Assembly: GCF_001152565.1 (NCBI RefSeq)
Contig: NZ_CQAZ01000014.1
Location: 49,512-113,511, forward strand
DNA: 64,000 nucleotides
Origin: Yersinia pekkanenii
Lineage (GTDB): Bacteria > Pseudomonadota > Gammaproteobacteria > Enterobacterales > Enterobacteriaceae
Reading direction: 5' to 3'
Part shown: positions 27,297-36,535 of the stretch, in pieces
Layout: each line of letters begins with the position of its first letter
Position numbering within the stretch: position 1 is the stretch's first letter
Notes under the pieces: model-generated
What the model was told of the DNA's origin: nothing
What the model saw: only the letters and a program-made list of their open reading frames with translations
Databases searched by the model: none
Program-made: the position numbers and the translations under genes

Positions 27297-28409
27297 TCAA
27301 GCTCCCTTAACCAGGCGGTTAATACAGGAATAAATAGTATCGAGCTGCGGGGGGGTCACGCTGCGTACATCCACCTCAATCTTACCTTCGTTGGCTTTAT
27401 AGGCGCGGAAATAAATAGCGATATCACCGTTCTTCAGCGCATCCACCAAATCCGGGGTCGAACGGCCAATTTTAGCTTCATCAAAACTGATTTCAGTGCG
27501 GGCAATGTCACGGCCTGCGGCATCCCAAACCACTTTAGCTGAGACACCATTAATAGTATTTAACTGGCTGATAAATGGTGTCATTTTGTCAATCATCTGC
27601 TGGCCGGTTTCTTTCTCCAGCGTCATATAGCTTTCAATGGCGCGGGTGAGGCCGAGAATGCCCTCTTTACCCACTTTCATCGCCCGACCAATGCCGCTTG
27701 ATTGCAATTTCACCCACTCAACATAGGTTTTCTTACCTAAGACCAGCCCACTGGTTGGCCCTTCAATGGCTTTAGCACCACTGTAAATCACCAAATCAGC
27801 GCCCATTTGGTAGTAACACAACAGGTCTTCTTCCGCTGCCGCATCAACAATTAACGGTAATTGATACTTACGGGCAATGACTACCGCTTGTTCCACGGAT
27901 AAAATGCTTTTTTGTACGCAGTGGTGTGATTTTATATACAAGATCGCCGCAGTGTTTGGCGTGATCGCTGCTTCCAACTGTTCCGGCAAGCACTCGTTGG
28001 CATAACCTGCTTCCACCACTTTACCGCCGCCCAGCGTCACCATGGTATCGACCGGCGCACCAAAGTTAACGTTGTGGCCTTTCGGCAAGACAATTTCATG
28101 GGGCACAATACGAGGTGCGGCATGCAGGTTAACCAGTAAATTGGCATCGTCTTTCACGATCACCGCCGCGACCGACTGGGCAATCCCAGCAGAGGCGCAG
28201 GACACAACCACCGCGCTTTCAACATTCAATAACCCGGCAATGTAAGCACCGGTCTTATTCACCAGATCTTTCATTTCAAAGTAATGGTTTAGACCCAGTT
28301 CTACCGCCACGACCACATCTGGCCGTGGCGTCGAAACGCCTAACATCGTCATACGACCAGATGCGTTAATAACATGTTTTAGCTGGTATTTTTCATAGAC
28401 TGAAGACAT
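27297..28409 (-). CDS. dgaE: PLP-dependent ammonia-lyase, DgaE (D-glucosaminate-6-phosphate)-like
   Basis: A 370-residue fold-type I PLP enzyme of the SelA-like group. The PLP lysine is Lys213 in SGAKAIEGPTSG, and the cofactor-binding VDAAAEED lies just before it. The related Salmonella DgaE converts glucosaminate 6-phosphate to 2-keto-3-deoxygluconate 6-phosphate and ammonia. Here the upstream amidohydrolase could supply the free amino acid or sugar. It overlaps that gene by 17 nt. The exact substrate is unproven. Confidence 0.85.
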   Translation of the reverse strand: MSSVYEKYQLKHVINASGRMTMLGVSTPRPDVVVAVELGLNHYFEMKDLVNKTGAYIAGLLNVESAVVVSCASAGIAQSVAAVIVKDDANLLVNLHAAPRIVPHEIVLPKGHNVNFGAPVDTMVTLGGGKVVEAGYANECLPEQLEAAITPNTAAILYIKSHHCVQKSILSVEQAVVIARKYQLPLIVDAAAEEDLLCYYQMGADLVIYSGAKAIEGPTSGLVLGKKTYVEWVKLQSSGIGRAMKVGKEGILGLTRAIESYMTLEKETGQQMIDKMTPFISQLNTINGVSAKVVWDAAGRDIARTEISFDEAKIGRSTPDLVDALKNGDIAIYFRAYKANEGKIEVDVRSVTPPQLDTIYSCINRLVKGA

Positions 28410-29562
28410 CTTTTGACTTCCCTTCGTCAGTTAATACTACGTCACCCGCTACCACCGCAGCCAGTGGCACCAGATATTTCTCACCGGTTACCGATTTACC
28501 TTCTGAATCATTGAATACTTGAGGTTGCTGCTTCAACTCAAAAATCGTCAGGTCAGCATCATAGCCGGTTGCAAGCACCCCTTTATGGGCCAAACGCAGC
28601 GCCTGAGCGGCATTTTCTGTTACACAAGCAATGACTTGCTCAAGGCTCAGACCGAGGGTGAAAAATTTGGACATCACGGTCGCCAGGCTGTGCACTGGGC
28701 CGTTAATACGGTTGCGGCAATAAATATCGGAACTGATGGTGTGCGGGTAAATACCTTGCTTGATGGCCTGTTCGGCGACATCAAAGCTGAAGCTGGCGCT
28801 ACCGTGGCCGACATCCAGTAAGACGCCGCGTTTCAATGCCCGTTGAATAGATTCACGCAAGGCACCGGCTGGCGTCAGAATACGATTAGGTTTACCGTTA
28901 TAACAGTGGGTAATGATGTCACCCTGCGTCAGCAAATCGGCGATTTCATCCAGATCCGGTGGGTTATTACCAATATGCACCATCAGTGGTAATTGATTGT
29001 TTTCTTGCTGAATTTCTTTTGCCCGCACCAGCGGTTTAATGCCGTTTTTACCCACCACACTGCTGCTCATCCGAGCTTTAATGCCGATGATAAAACCGGG
29101 GTTACGGGCAATCGCCTCGCTAACACTTTGTTTATCAATCTGCGCCATATCCGCTAATTCGTTTTGCGTGACAATGCCGGTTTTGGCAATATTCAGAAAA
29201 GCATAAACATGGGTTTTAGCCGCGCGTGTCAGGCGGTAAAAATCATCCACATCATTGGCACCGGTACTGCCTGCATCCACCACCGTGGTAACGCCGCTGG
29301 CAACACCGACTAAATCAGCTTCATCATGATAAATAGGGGAGGCGGGATAACAGTGGACGTGGGAATCAATCCAACCGGCGCTGATATAATATTTCCCGGC
29401 CAAATCCAATACTTTTTTGGCGGAAGAAACGGAAGGCTTGGTTTGACTATTTTCTTCAGTGGCAATAACCGCGTCAACAGCCACTATTTTTCCATCATTA
29501 ATTACGATATTAACCTGACGACCGTCAACTAATAGTGCGCGTGTGATAATAAAGTCATACAT
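28393..29562 (-). CDS. Amidohydrolase/deacetylase family metallohydrolase (EF_0837-like)
   Basis: A 389-residue member of the amidohydrolase superfamily with metal-binding His68 and His70 in IDSHVHCYPAS, a possible carbamylated Lys in GIKARMSSS, later His in MVHIGNNP and HCYNGKP, and Asp in SSDIYCRN. It resembles dihydroorotase-type proteins of the EF_0837 group. In this cluster a role as deacetylase or cyclic-amide hydrolase on an amino-sugar acid is plausible but inferred. It overlaps the dgaE-like gene by 17 nt. Confidence 0.82.
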   Translation of the reverse strand: MYDFIITRALLVDGRQVNIVINDGKIVAVDAVIATEENSQTKPSVSSAKKVLDLAGKYYISAGWIDSHVHCYPASPIYHDEADLVGVASGVTTVVDAGSTGANDVDDFYRLTRAAKTHVYAFLNIAKTGIVTQNELADMAQIDKQSVSEAIARNPGFIIGIKARMSSSVVGKNGIKPLVRAKEIQQENNQLPLMVHIGNNPPDLDEIADLLTQGDIITHCYNGKPNRILTPAGALRESIQRALKRGVLLDVGHGSASFSFDVAEQAIKQGIYPHTISSDIYCRNRINGPVHSLATVMSKFFTLGLSLEQVIACVTENAAQALRLAHKGVLATGYDADLTIFELKQQPQVFNDSEGKSVTGEKYLVPLAAVVAGDVVLTDEGKSKDVFSL

Positions 29563-29653
29563 TATCTTTATTCTCCATTATGTCCTTCTTACTTGACGTT
29601 GCAGCCGTGTTAGCAAGGTAAATATCCGATAATTTGAATATTTACCCCTGACA

Positions 29654-30304
29654 TCATGAAATTGCGACCGGGAAAATAGACCCTAAAATCATGGCACCCA
29701 AAATTGCGCCACCGGTAATAGGTTTATTCCACAGATAAAACAGTAATGCGCCGCCCAAAGAACCAATGCCAATGGGGATGGATGCAGTAATGGCGGACAA
29801 AATAATCAATGGCCCAAGGAAACGGCCAGATGCGTTACCTGCGCCCATCATGACATCAGCACCGTAAGTCGAATTACTTTGATTAATCGTGAATTTACGC
29901 GCCAAAATGATCAGATAACCGATGGCTAAGCCAATAACCAGCCCGGTCACCAGCGATGCGGCAAAATTAGCCACTGGGAACACAAACCCAGCGCCCAGTA
30001 ATAATGCAGGCACACCTAAGCCGACACCGGTTTGAATCGCACCGCCGATATCTAAAATACCAACCAGTGAACCCTCAATAATACGGGCGAATAAGAAGCT
30101 GGCACCGAATGCGGCAACCGCACCATAAACACCGGTATCCATACCCGCACGCAACATTGAAACAAATGCCACTTCGTTAAATGCACCGATACCATATAAA
30201 TAATACATATGGGTACCCGCAAATACGCCGGAAGATAACAATCCTACAAAGATTGGAAAGGACCAGTCGGCATACCAGAAATTATTCTTGGTTTGTTCAT
30301 CCAT
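29654..30304 (-). CDS. DUF4310 family membrane protein
   Basis: About 216 residues from the third of three consecutive possible starts (TTG 30310, ATG 30307, ATG 30304). GAGGAG lies 7 nt before 30304 and favours it. Five or six hydrophobic segments with many Gly/Ala residues suggest a channel or transporter subunit (GGAIQTGVGLGVPALLLGAG, GGALLFYLWNKPITGGAILG). Members occur with DUF4311, DUF4312 and SFCGS genes in Enterococcus, Aeromonas and enterobacteria (EF_083x families). No function is established as far as I know. A substrate importer for the cluster is the simplest idea. Confidence 0.85.
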   Translation of the reverse strand: MDEQTKNNFWYADWSFPIFVGLLSSGVFAGTHMYYLYGIGAFNEVAFVSMLRAGMDTGVYGAVAAFGASFLFARIIEGSLVGILDIGGAIQTGVGLGVPALLLGAGFVFPVANFAASLVTGLVIGLAIGYLIILARKFTINQSNSTYGADVMMGAGNASGRFLGPLIILSAITASIPIGIGSLGGALLFYLWNKPITGGAILGAMILGSIFPVAIS

Positions 30305-30325
30305 CATCAAGCTCCTCTCGCTGTG

Positions 30326-31102
30326 TTATTTTCCGCTTAATGCGTTATGAATGGTATCGAGCCATACTGGTGCATTCAGACTGAATGACTCCAGGAACTT
30401 CAGATCGAATCCGCGGAAGAAACCACTGAGCACAAATAACAGCACAATGACGGTCATCATCACCTTGGTTACTTTATTCCAACCGCTTTCTTCAACACCT
30501 TTACCAATTAAGATGCCCAGCACCAGACCCGGTACCGCGTTACCCATAATTAATTGTGCCAGGCCGCCGAAAATAGTGGCCCAGAAACCAGAACGCCGCC
30601 CGGCATCAATCGCCGCCAGCCAGAAAATAACCGGCATTACGGTATTAACCAGAATATTAGCCGCCGGTACCAGCACCTTAATTGCCGTGACCTGTAATGC
30701 CGCCGGAACAGCAGAAGCCGTGGTATTGAGGAAGCTGACCACAATGACCCCGATAATCCCGCAGGCGATAGCCATCTTTTTCGGGTTATGCATGGTTTCT
30801 GCTACATTACGATTTTTAATCATCAATGCGGCAGCACCCCAGTTAGGGATAATGCGGTGGTCGACGTCCTGAGTAAAAGCACCTGCTGCCACCGAAGAGG
30901 CCCAGGCATTAAAGAAGAACCCTAACCCGAAGGAGAAATGCGAGGCAGGATCCCCCTCACACGAGTTCAACTCGCCCAAAGTACGAAACGCGCCCATTCC
31001 CTGTATGGTCGGCGCATGGAACATACGGGCGGCCCCAACACCTACCCCCACACCGACCAGTCCGCCGATAATAATCGACTTAAAAAGAATAATTAAAAAC
31101 AT
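30326..31102 (-). CDS. DUF4311 family membrane protein
   Basis: A 258-residue membrane protein with about six hydrophobic segments, beginning MFLIILFKSIIIGGLVGVGV. The N-terminal Gly-rich stretch is followed by MFHAPTIQGMGAFRTLGELN and CEGDPASHFSFGLGFFFNAW, a conserved-looking loop with one Cys, several His and acidic residues. It starts after the DUF4312 gene and ends 22 bp before the DUF4310 start, so the two membrane proteins are probably one complex. Function unknown. Confidence 0.85.
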   Translation of the reverse strand: MFLIILFKSIIIGGLVGVGVGVGAARMFHAPTIQGMGAFRTLGELNSCEGDPASHFSFGLGFFFNAWASSVAAGAFTQDVDHRIIPNWGAAALMIKNRNVAETMHNPKKMAIACGIIGVIVVSFLNTTASAVPAALQVTAIKVLVPAANILVNTVMPVIFWLAAIDAGRRSGFWATIFGGLAQLIMGNAVPGLVLGILIGKGVEESGWNKVTKVMMTVIVLLFVLSGFFRGFDLKFLESFSLNAPVWLDTIHNALSGK

Positions 31103-31119
31103 CTACATATCCTTTCATT

Positions 31120-31416
31120 TTATTTAGAAACGAAGACAACCTTATCCGTGTCAATAATGGTGATATTCACGGTAATATCTAATTCAACACTGTAAGTCTT
31201 TCTTTCTCGCGACAGAAAAAAGAATAAGAACTTTTCATTTTTTACTGATAATTCCGCGCGTAATACTTTTACGTCTTGTGGTTCAATTCGTAACAGAATA
31301 TTTTGTGTCGACTTCAATACCGTATTTTGGACATTACCCAGCGCATTGGCGAAAGCTTTACCCTTAGTATCGCCTTTACCTTTTACCTGCACCTGAGTGG
31401 TATATTGCTCTTTCAT
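31120..31416 (-). CDS. DUF4312 family protein
   Basis: A 98-residue soluble protein with no signal peptide and a beta-rich look (TTQVQVKGKGDTKGKAF, VELDITVNITIIDTD). It overlaps the SFCGS gene by one base and precedes the DUF4311 gene. I know of no function; by analogy with transporter operons it may be a cytoplasmic accessory subunit. Confidence 0.82.
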   Translation of the reverse strand: MKEQYTTQVQVKGKGDTKGKAFANALGNVQNTVLKSTQNILLRIEPQDVKVLRAELSVKNEKFLFFFLSRERKTYSVELDITVNITIIDTDKVVFVSK

Positions 31417-31781
31417 TACGGCTGACCATATTTCTTGATATAGGCTTCCACTAACCTCTGCCCTAACTCTTCTTTATCCATAAATCCGAAACCCAAAACC
31501 TTGTAACCTTCGTTTATTGCCGTTACACCTTCTTCAACAGAACGCATGCCGTATTTTGCTTTATAACCATACTTATTTTGTGCGGTAATGGCACCGGCAC
31601 CACCGCTGCCACAGAATGAGATACCGAAATCGGCTTCTTCGCTATTCATCACATCACCCAGTTTCATGTCTGCGGCGACGCCGGGAATAACCACCACGCG
31701 GCCCCCGGCTAATTCAACGCCTTGCCCCACTTTCTGGCCTTTGCCTAAACGGTCGCCAATCACCACGGTAATTTGACTCAT
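31416..31781 (-). CDS. Glycine-rich SFCGS family protein
   Basis: A 121-residue cytoplasmic protein named for its SFCGS motif; the Cys is residue 57 in FGISFCGSGGAGA. A Cys followed by a Gly/Ser loop resembles the phosphorylation loop of PTS EIIB proteins, but overall homology to EIIB is not established. It is Gly-rich and starts with SQITVVIGDRLGKGQKVG. It is the second gene of the transcript. An EIIB-like phosphocarrier or redox role would be speculation. Confidence 0.8.
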   Translation of the reverse strand: MSQITVVIGDRLGKGQKVGQGVELAGGRVVVIPGVAADMKLGDVMNSEEADFGISFCGSGGAGAITAQNKYGYKAKYGMRSVEEGVTAINEGYKVLGFGFMDKEELGQRLVEAYIKKYGQP

Positions 31782-31804
31782 AGTCTCTTCTCCAGATTAG
31801 TCTT

Positions 31805-32149
31805 TTATGGGTTATTATCTTTTGCTACTTCAAAATGCACCGACAACAGATAAGCTTCTTCAATCGGCAAATTGGCAAATTTATCGACCACTTGCTGAGC
31901 CATTTGCATCGAATGTGCAGAAATCTCATCAAATAATGATTTATCCACTTCGGGTAATGGCTCGCCAGTGATTGAGCGCAACACCATCGCTCGAATATGT
32001 GATGTCAACATTTGCTGCTGAACGTCGTTAGTAAAAATGTTTTCGGCATTTAACATCGCGGTAATTTCAGCTAACACCCGCTCAGTAATGATAATCGCCT
32101 CTTCCATTTCAGGATCCTTGGCTGCATTCAATGCGGCTACATTATTCAC
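31805..32149 (-). CDS. Stand-alone PRD domain protein (EF_0829-like)
   Basis: A 114-residue helical protein matching a single PTS regulation domain without DNA- or RNA-binding parts. The PRD-type His is in LTSHIRAMVLRS, and a second His-containing segment SVHFEVAKDNN ends the protein. It is the first gene of the leftward cluster. It could sense phosphorylation state and modulate the BglG-type regulator at the other end, but this is inference. Confidence 0.78.
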   Translation of the reverse strand: MNNVAALNAAKDPEMEEAIIITERVLAEITAMLNAENIFTNDVQQQMLTSHIRAMVLRSITGEPLPEVDKSLFDEISAHSMQMAQQVVDKFANLPIEEAYLLSVHFEVAKDNNP

Positions 32150-32551
32150 TCTGACAATCCTCTATTCTTTGCTGCTACAACTTTCTGACTGCAAAGATAA
32201 GTTCCGTTATTTATTCCCTTGCCTCTGCGCTATAACCTCACCCTACCTGCAAGCGGAATGGGTGTGTAGCGGCATTTTTTCCAGTTCAAAGTGGAAAAAT
32301 CATGTACCGGCGGGATCACATTCGCAAAACGCACAGTTACATATCTAACTTAATCATTAACAACAAAATAACTTTTATATAAATGCACGCTGAAAGCCTG
32401 CAGCGGAAAAAAGTTCGTGATCTGGATCTCTTTCTTTTCTTGCCGGAAGCGCCTAATATCAGCTAATAATTTAGCTATTTTCGAACACCCCCTCTCCTAT
32501 GGCGTGGGGGTGTTGTTTTTATGTTTTGCTGAAATTGAATTGGAGAGTGGT
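32150..32551. promoter_or_regulatory. Divergent region between the catabolic cluster and rnk
   Basis: About 400 bp. It contains an inverted repeat TTTTTCCA..TGGAAAAA at about 32276-32300, a candidate operator for the leftward cluster. It also holds an AGCTAAT..TTAGCT dyad near 32461-32476 and the terminator-like hairpin described separately. No small gene was seen. Confidence 0.5.
32484..32520 (+). terminator. Terminator-like hairpin in front of rnk
   Basis: AACACCCCC and GGGGGTGTT form a 9-bp stem with a 13-nt loop followed by GTTTTT. It lies about 30 bp before the rnk start in the sense direction, so it may attenuate rnk or end a short upstream RNA. Confidence 0.65.
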
Positions 32552-32962
32552 ATGACCAAGCCAACCATCACGATTAACGAGCTGGATGCTGAACGTTTGG
32601 ATGCGTTACTGGCGCAACCGGCATTTGCCGGTTCGGTGGTCGCACAAGCGCTCAATGAAGAACTTGATCGGGCTGAAATCCTGCCACCTAGTGCCATTCC
32701 GGCAGATGTGGTGACCATGAACAGCCGCGTGCGTTTTCGCGATCTGAACAGCCTGGAAGAGCATATTCGTACGCTGGTTTATCCGGCGTCGCTGAAAGAC
32801 AGCAACGAACAACTTTCCGTGATGGCACCTTTGGGTGCGGCATTGCTGGGGTTGCACGTCAATGACGAAATTAGTTGGAAGCTACCAGGTGGGGATGAAA
32901 CCCGAATTACTGTGCTGGAATTACTTTATCAGCCAGAAGCTGCCGGTGAGTATCACCGCTAA
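32552..32962 (+). CDS. rnk: Regulator of nucleoside diphosphate kinase
   Basis: A 136-residue GreA/GreB-like protein that binds RNA polymerase near the secondary channel. It has a short N-terminal coiled coil ([16 protein letters not shown]) and a C-terminal FKBP-like domain ([24 protein letters not shown]). GGAGAG precedes the ATG at 32552; the frame is open upstream but without support. Length equals that of E. coli Rnk. Confidence 0.95.
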   Translation: MTKPTITINELDAERLDALLAQPAFAGSVVAQALNEELDRAEILPPSAIPADVVTMNSRVRFRDLNSLEEHIRTLVYPASLKDSNEQLSVMAPLGAALLGLHVNDEISWKLPGGDETRITVLELLYQPEAAGEYHR

Positions 32963-33010
32963 TTGATGTCATGAGGGTAACGACCTAAAGCCATTACCCT
33001 CTTTCCCCGA

Positions 33011-33397
33011 TCAGCGGTACTTTTTGTGATAAGTATCGCGCGTCGGTTTGAAGTCTTGTGCCGCTTTTTTAGCCTCATCTAGCTTGCCTTGATCGGCCAA
33101 TGCCAGTGCGCCATCAATCTGCCCAATCAATAAGTCCAAACCGTGGCGGAAATCTTTCACTTCGGGACTATCTTCAGCTTTGTCTTTCAACTTGGTCGGA
33201 ATCCCTTTCTGTGCATCTTGTGCAGCCACCCGCATCGCCTGTAAACCTTGCTTAATCACATCGGTAGAGTCGGCCTTCAGCACTTTGCCGTAATTCTCGG
33301 CAATCGTATCCATGTTATCTGCCACACTGGCCGCCATCGCCAGGCTGCTGGCACACAGCAATGCCGCGGCCATCAAGCTCATTATTTTCTTATTCAT
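33011..33397 (-). CDS. cybC: Soluble cytochrome b562
   Basis: A periplasmic four-helix-bundle heme protein of 128 residues including the signal peptide, which ends SLAMA. The axial ligands are conserved: Met in VADNMDTI near the mature N-terminus and His in TYHKKYR at the C-terminus. The segment DSPEVKDFRHGLDLLIGQID is typical. AAGGA precedes the ATG at 33397; longer frames upstream do not start with a signal peptide. Confidence 0.95.
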   Translation of the reverse strand: MNKKIMSLMAAALLCASSLAMAASVADNMDTIAENYGKVLKADSTDVIKQGLQAMRVAAQDAQKGIPTKLKDKAEDSPEVKDFRHGLDLLIGQIDGALALADQGKLDEAKKAAQDFKPTRDTYHKKYR

Positions 33398-33586
33398 GCT
33401 CACATTCCTTATAATTATTGTTAAATCACGGCACATTACTATTACATTGCTCATACATAACATAGGCAATGCAGGAGCAATCTGACAATGATTTTTTGTA
33501 ATCAGTTAAGAAATGGGATGGGGGTGGGATTCAGACCAAAAAAAGCTGGCAACAGAGGCCAGCTTTAGATTTACAGCAACAATCTA

Positions 33587-34927
33587 TTACTCGCCCGCAA
33601 TCTTCATGGCTGGTAATAAAATAGAGCCGCACTGAATGTTACTGCGGGTTTCGATATCACTGCCGACACTCACGATATTGCGCAGCATGTCTTTCAGATT
33701 ACCGGCGATAGTTATCTCACTGACCGGATACTGAATCTCGCCGTTTTCAACCCAAAAACCAGCCGCACCACGAGAGTAATCACCGGTCACCGTGCTAACG
33801 CCCTGCCCCATCAGCTCCGTCACCACCAAACCTTTGTCCAGTTGCTTGAGCATACCGGCAAAATCCTGCCCCTGACCGGCAATGTGCCAGTTATGGATGC
33901 CGCCCGCATGACCGGTGCTTTGCAGCCCCAATTTACGCGCAGAATAGCTGGTCAGCAGATAGGTTTGCAGCACCCCATCCTTGACGATTTCACGTTGCAG
34001 CGTACGCACGCCTTCGCTGTCAAACGGTGTCGAAGCCAAACCGCGCAGTATGTGTGGATGCTCCTCAATCGTCAGCCACTCAGGCAAAATCTGCTTACCG
34101 AGGTGGTCGAGCAAGAAGGTCGATTTGCGGTAAATATTGCCGCCGCTGATAGCCGAAACCAAATGGCCAAACAGACCGGTCGCCACTTCAGCGGCAAACA
34201 GCACGGGCGACTGCATAGTGGGCAGCTTACGGGGGGACAGACGGGATAAGGTACGACGGGCGCACTCTTCACCAACCCATTCTGGGCTGGCCAAATCTTC
34301 CATCCGTCGGCCTATGGTATAAGCATAATCCCGCTCCATATCACCATTATGTTCAGCGATAACACTGCTGGAAAGCGAATGGCGGCTGGAGCAATAGCTC
34401 TGTAACATGCCGTGGCTGTTGCCAAATACCTTGATGCCGTAATGGCTGTTAAAACTACCACCTTCGGTATTGGTAATCCGCTTATCCGCCTGCAATGCCG
34501 CTTGTTCCGCGCGGGCAGCCAACAAGATACCTTGCTCGGCATCTAAATCGCCCGGATGGAACAAATCCAGATCCGGCGCATCAAAGGCCAGCAGCGATTT
34601 GTCTGCTGGACCGGCATAAGGGTCCGGAGAGGTATAACGGGCGATATCCAGCGCGGCCTGCACCGTACGGGCGACAGCATCTGGATTTAAATCGGTGGTG
34701 GACGCACTGCCTTTGCGCTGCTGGTGATAAACGGTAATTCCCAGCGCACCATCGCTGTTGAATTCCACGTTTTCCACTTCACCAAAGCGAGTGCTGATGC
34801 TAATTCCGGTGGTTTTGCTTACGGCAACTTCGGCCGCATCAGAACCGGCACGGGCTAACTCTAAAGCCTGTGCAACTGCTTGTTCCAGCGTTTTACGCTG
34901 TTCTGCAACTTGAGTGACTACTTTCAT
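33587..34927 (-). CDS. pmbA: Metalloprotease PmbA (TldE)
   Basis: Subunit of the TldD/TldE protease that matures microcin B17 and degrades the CcdA antitoxin. The 446 residues start [12 protein letters not shown], matching the family. The motifs [33 protein letters not shown] and [11 protein letters not shown] are present. Catalytic metal ligands reside in TldD, encoded elsewhere. It diverges from yjgA, the usual arrangement. Confidence 0.96.
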   Translation of the reverse strand: MKVVTQVAEQRKTLEQAVAQALELARAGSDAAEVAVSKTTGISISTRFGEVENVEFNSDGALGITVYHQQRKGSASTTDLNPDAVARTVQAALDIARYTSPDPYAGPADKSLLAFDAPDLDLFHPGDLDAEQGILLAARAEQAALQADKRITNTEGGSFNSHYGIKVFGNSHGMLQSYCSSRHSLSSSVIAEHNGDMERDYAYTIGRRMEDLASPEWVGEECARRTLSRLSPRKLPTMQSPVLFAAEVATGLFGHLVSAISGGNIYRKSTFLLDHLGKQILPEWLTIEEHPHILRGLASTPFDSEGVRTLQREIVKDGVLQTYLLTSYSARKLGLQSTGHAGGIHNWHIAGQGQDFAGMLKQLDKGLVVTELMGQGVSTVTGDYSRGAAGFWVENGEIQYPVSEITIAGNLKDMLRNIVSVGSDIETRSNIQCGSILLPAMKIAGE

Positions 34928-35095
34928 CAGTCTGCCATAATTAATGAGATAATCGTTCAGGAAAGTGTCGTAATACGACGACTTACACGGATAAAATAGA
35001 GAATGTCCTGATTCTGAGTTTATCAGAGATCTTGGTACAATTTCGCAGAAAGCCAACAACCTGCTAGGATTAGCCTCTTTTTAAGGAATTTGACC

Positions 35096-35641
35096 ATGAA
35101 CAAACAGCCCGAAGACTGGCTAGATGAAGTCCCAGAAGATAAAAACGAAGATGACGATGAAATTATCTGGGTCAGTAAAAGTGAAATTAAACGTGATGCC
35201 GAAGCACTGAAAGACCTGGGCACCGAACTGGTTGAGCTGGGTAAAAATGCGCTGGAGAAGATCCCACTAGATGAAGATCTGCTGGCTGCCATTGAATTGG
35301 CGAAGAAAATCAAGAAAGAAGGCCGCCGCCGCCAAATCCAGTTAATTGGTAAAATGCTGCGCGCCCGTGATGTAGAACCTATCCAAACCGCATTGGATAA
35401 ACTGAAAAATCGCCATAACCAACAAATCTCGCTATTCCACAAACTGGAAACATTACGCGACCGTTTGGTTGAAGAAGGTGATGATGTCATTCCAACGGTG
35501 CTGGAATTGTACCCTGATGCTGATCTTCAGCAACTGCGTAGTCTGGTGCGTAATGCCCAGAAAGAGAAAGCCGCTAACAAACCGCCAAAATCATTCCGCC
35601 AGATCTTCCAGTATCTGCGTGAACTGGCCGAGAAAAAATAG
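35096..35641 (+). CDS. yjgA: Ribosome biogenesis factor DarP (YjgA)
   Basis: A 181-residue, highly charged helical protein that associates with late 50S precursors. The N-terminus is acidic ([16 protein letters not shown]) and followed by the conserved [10 protein letters not shown] and [16 protein letters not shown] lies before the ATG at 35096. It is divergent from pmbA. Confidence 0.95.
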   Translation: MNKQPEDWLDEVPEDKNEDDDEIIWVSKSEIKRDAEALKDLGTELVELGKNALEKIPLDEDLLAAIELAKKIKKEGRRRQIQLIGKMLRARDVEPIQTALDKLKNRHNQQISLFHKLETLRDRLVEEGDDVIPTVLELYPDADLQQLRSLVRNAQKEKAANKPPKSFRQIFQYLRELAEKK

Positions 35642-35693
35642 TAATCGGGCGGGGCCGGGTCAGACTCGGCTCCCGACTCAACAAGGTGCTCAT

Positions 35694-35960
35694 TCAAACT
35701 ATATTGAAGCGTAAGCTCCCCGCCAGCTCCTCCTCCGCCTCTTCAAACAACAATACAATGGCCCCAAAACGGCGTTTCCGGCGATGATTGAAATGAATAA
35801 ATTCAATCTCTACCGGTAATGCTATTCCGCCAGTGACCACATCCCACAATGCATCCAGATTGGCACCAAAATCTTCGCCCAGCGCAAAACGTTGGGAAAA
35901 TGCGCGATAAAATGCGGGAAGATCCGGTATATGGTCAAAATCAAATACCACTTTTACCAT
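35694..35960 (-). CDS. Barstar-like ribonuclease inhibitor
   Basis: An 88-residue cytoplasmic protein of the barstar family. The barnase-binding helix is recognisable in DFGANLDALWDVVTGG, including the two Asp positions that contact the RNase active site in the Bacillus pair. The start of the gene is 4 bp after the stop of the barnase-like gene. It should protect the cell against the RNase before secretion. Confidence 0.88.
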   Translation of the reverse strand: MVKVVFDFDHIPDLPAFYRAFSQRFALGEDFGANLDALWDVVTGGIALPVEIEFIHFNHRRKRRFGAIVLLFEEAEEELAGSLRFNIV

Positions 35961-35964
35961 CTTC

Positions 35965-36438
35965 TCACTCCATTCGAATGAAATGCTTGTAGTGATCCTG
36001 AGTCAGATAAATCAGGCCATCATTGGAGAACAGTAAACGATCGCTACCGCGATGCCCGCAACGATAATTAACATCAGCTTCGCGCCAGTTACGGCCTTTC
36101 ACTTCAGGTAATTGGCGCTCACGGTTCGAAAAACGATCGCCACCAATCGCTTTACCCGGCAATACCTTACACAGATTGCCCTCTTTTGGATCCCAGCCCT
36201 TCGCTCGCGCCTGCTGCTTGGTAATATAAAAATCCGGCAGGCGATGATGCAGTTGCAGGTATTTTACCACCTGCTGGTGCTGCGTTAATTGTTCGATAGC
36301 GGCAGGGGCTGATAATGGTGAGCGCTCAAGATCTGCCGATTGACCGATATCACGCGCAGTGACACCGCCAATACCTTGCAACGCCGCCACAATCAGCAAC
36401 AGTCCCGCGCCCAGAATGGCCATAAGTCGTTTATTCAT
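35965..36438 (-). CDS. Secreted barnase-like ribonuclease
   Basis: A 157-residue RNase of the barnase/N1 family. The hydrophobic N-terminus (MAILGAGLLLIVAALQ) is a signal peptide or membrane anchor. Residues equivalent to barnase Lys27, Arg59, Glu73, Arg87 and His102 are present as Lys74, Arg106, Glu120, Arg134 and His149, so it should be active. Two cysteines (Cys90 and Cys127), absent from Bacillus barnase, might form a disulfide in the periplasm. TTAAGGAGAACC precedes the ATG at 36438. Its inhibitor is encoded immediately downstream. Confidence 0.9.
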   Translation of the reverse strand: MNKRLMAILGAGLLLIVAALQGIGGVTARDIGQSADLERSPLSAPAAIEQLTQHQQVVKYLQLHHRLPDFYITKQQARAKGWDPKEGNLCKVLPGKAIGGDRFSNRERQLPEVKGRNWREADVNYRCGHRGSDRLLFSNDGLIYLTQDHYKHFIRME

Positions 36439-36535
36439 GGTTCTCCTTAACCCCCTGGCTCCCAATAACGGTTGTGCTGCTCATCGTGATAATCTACATC
36501 CCACGGTTTCAACCAAATTAGTGTATTAATTTGAT

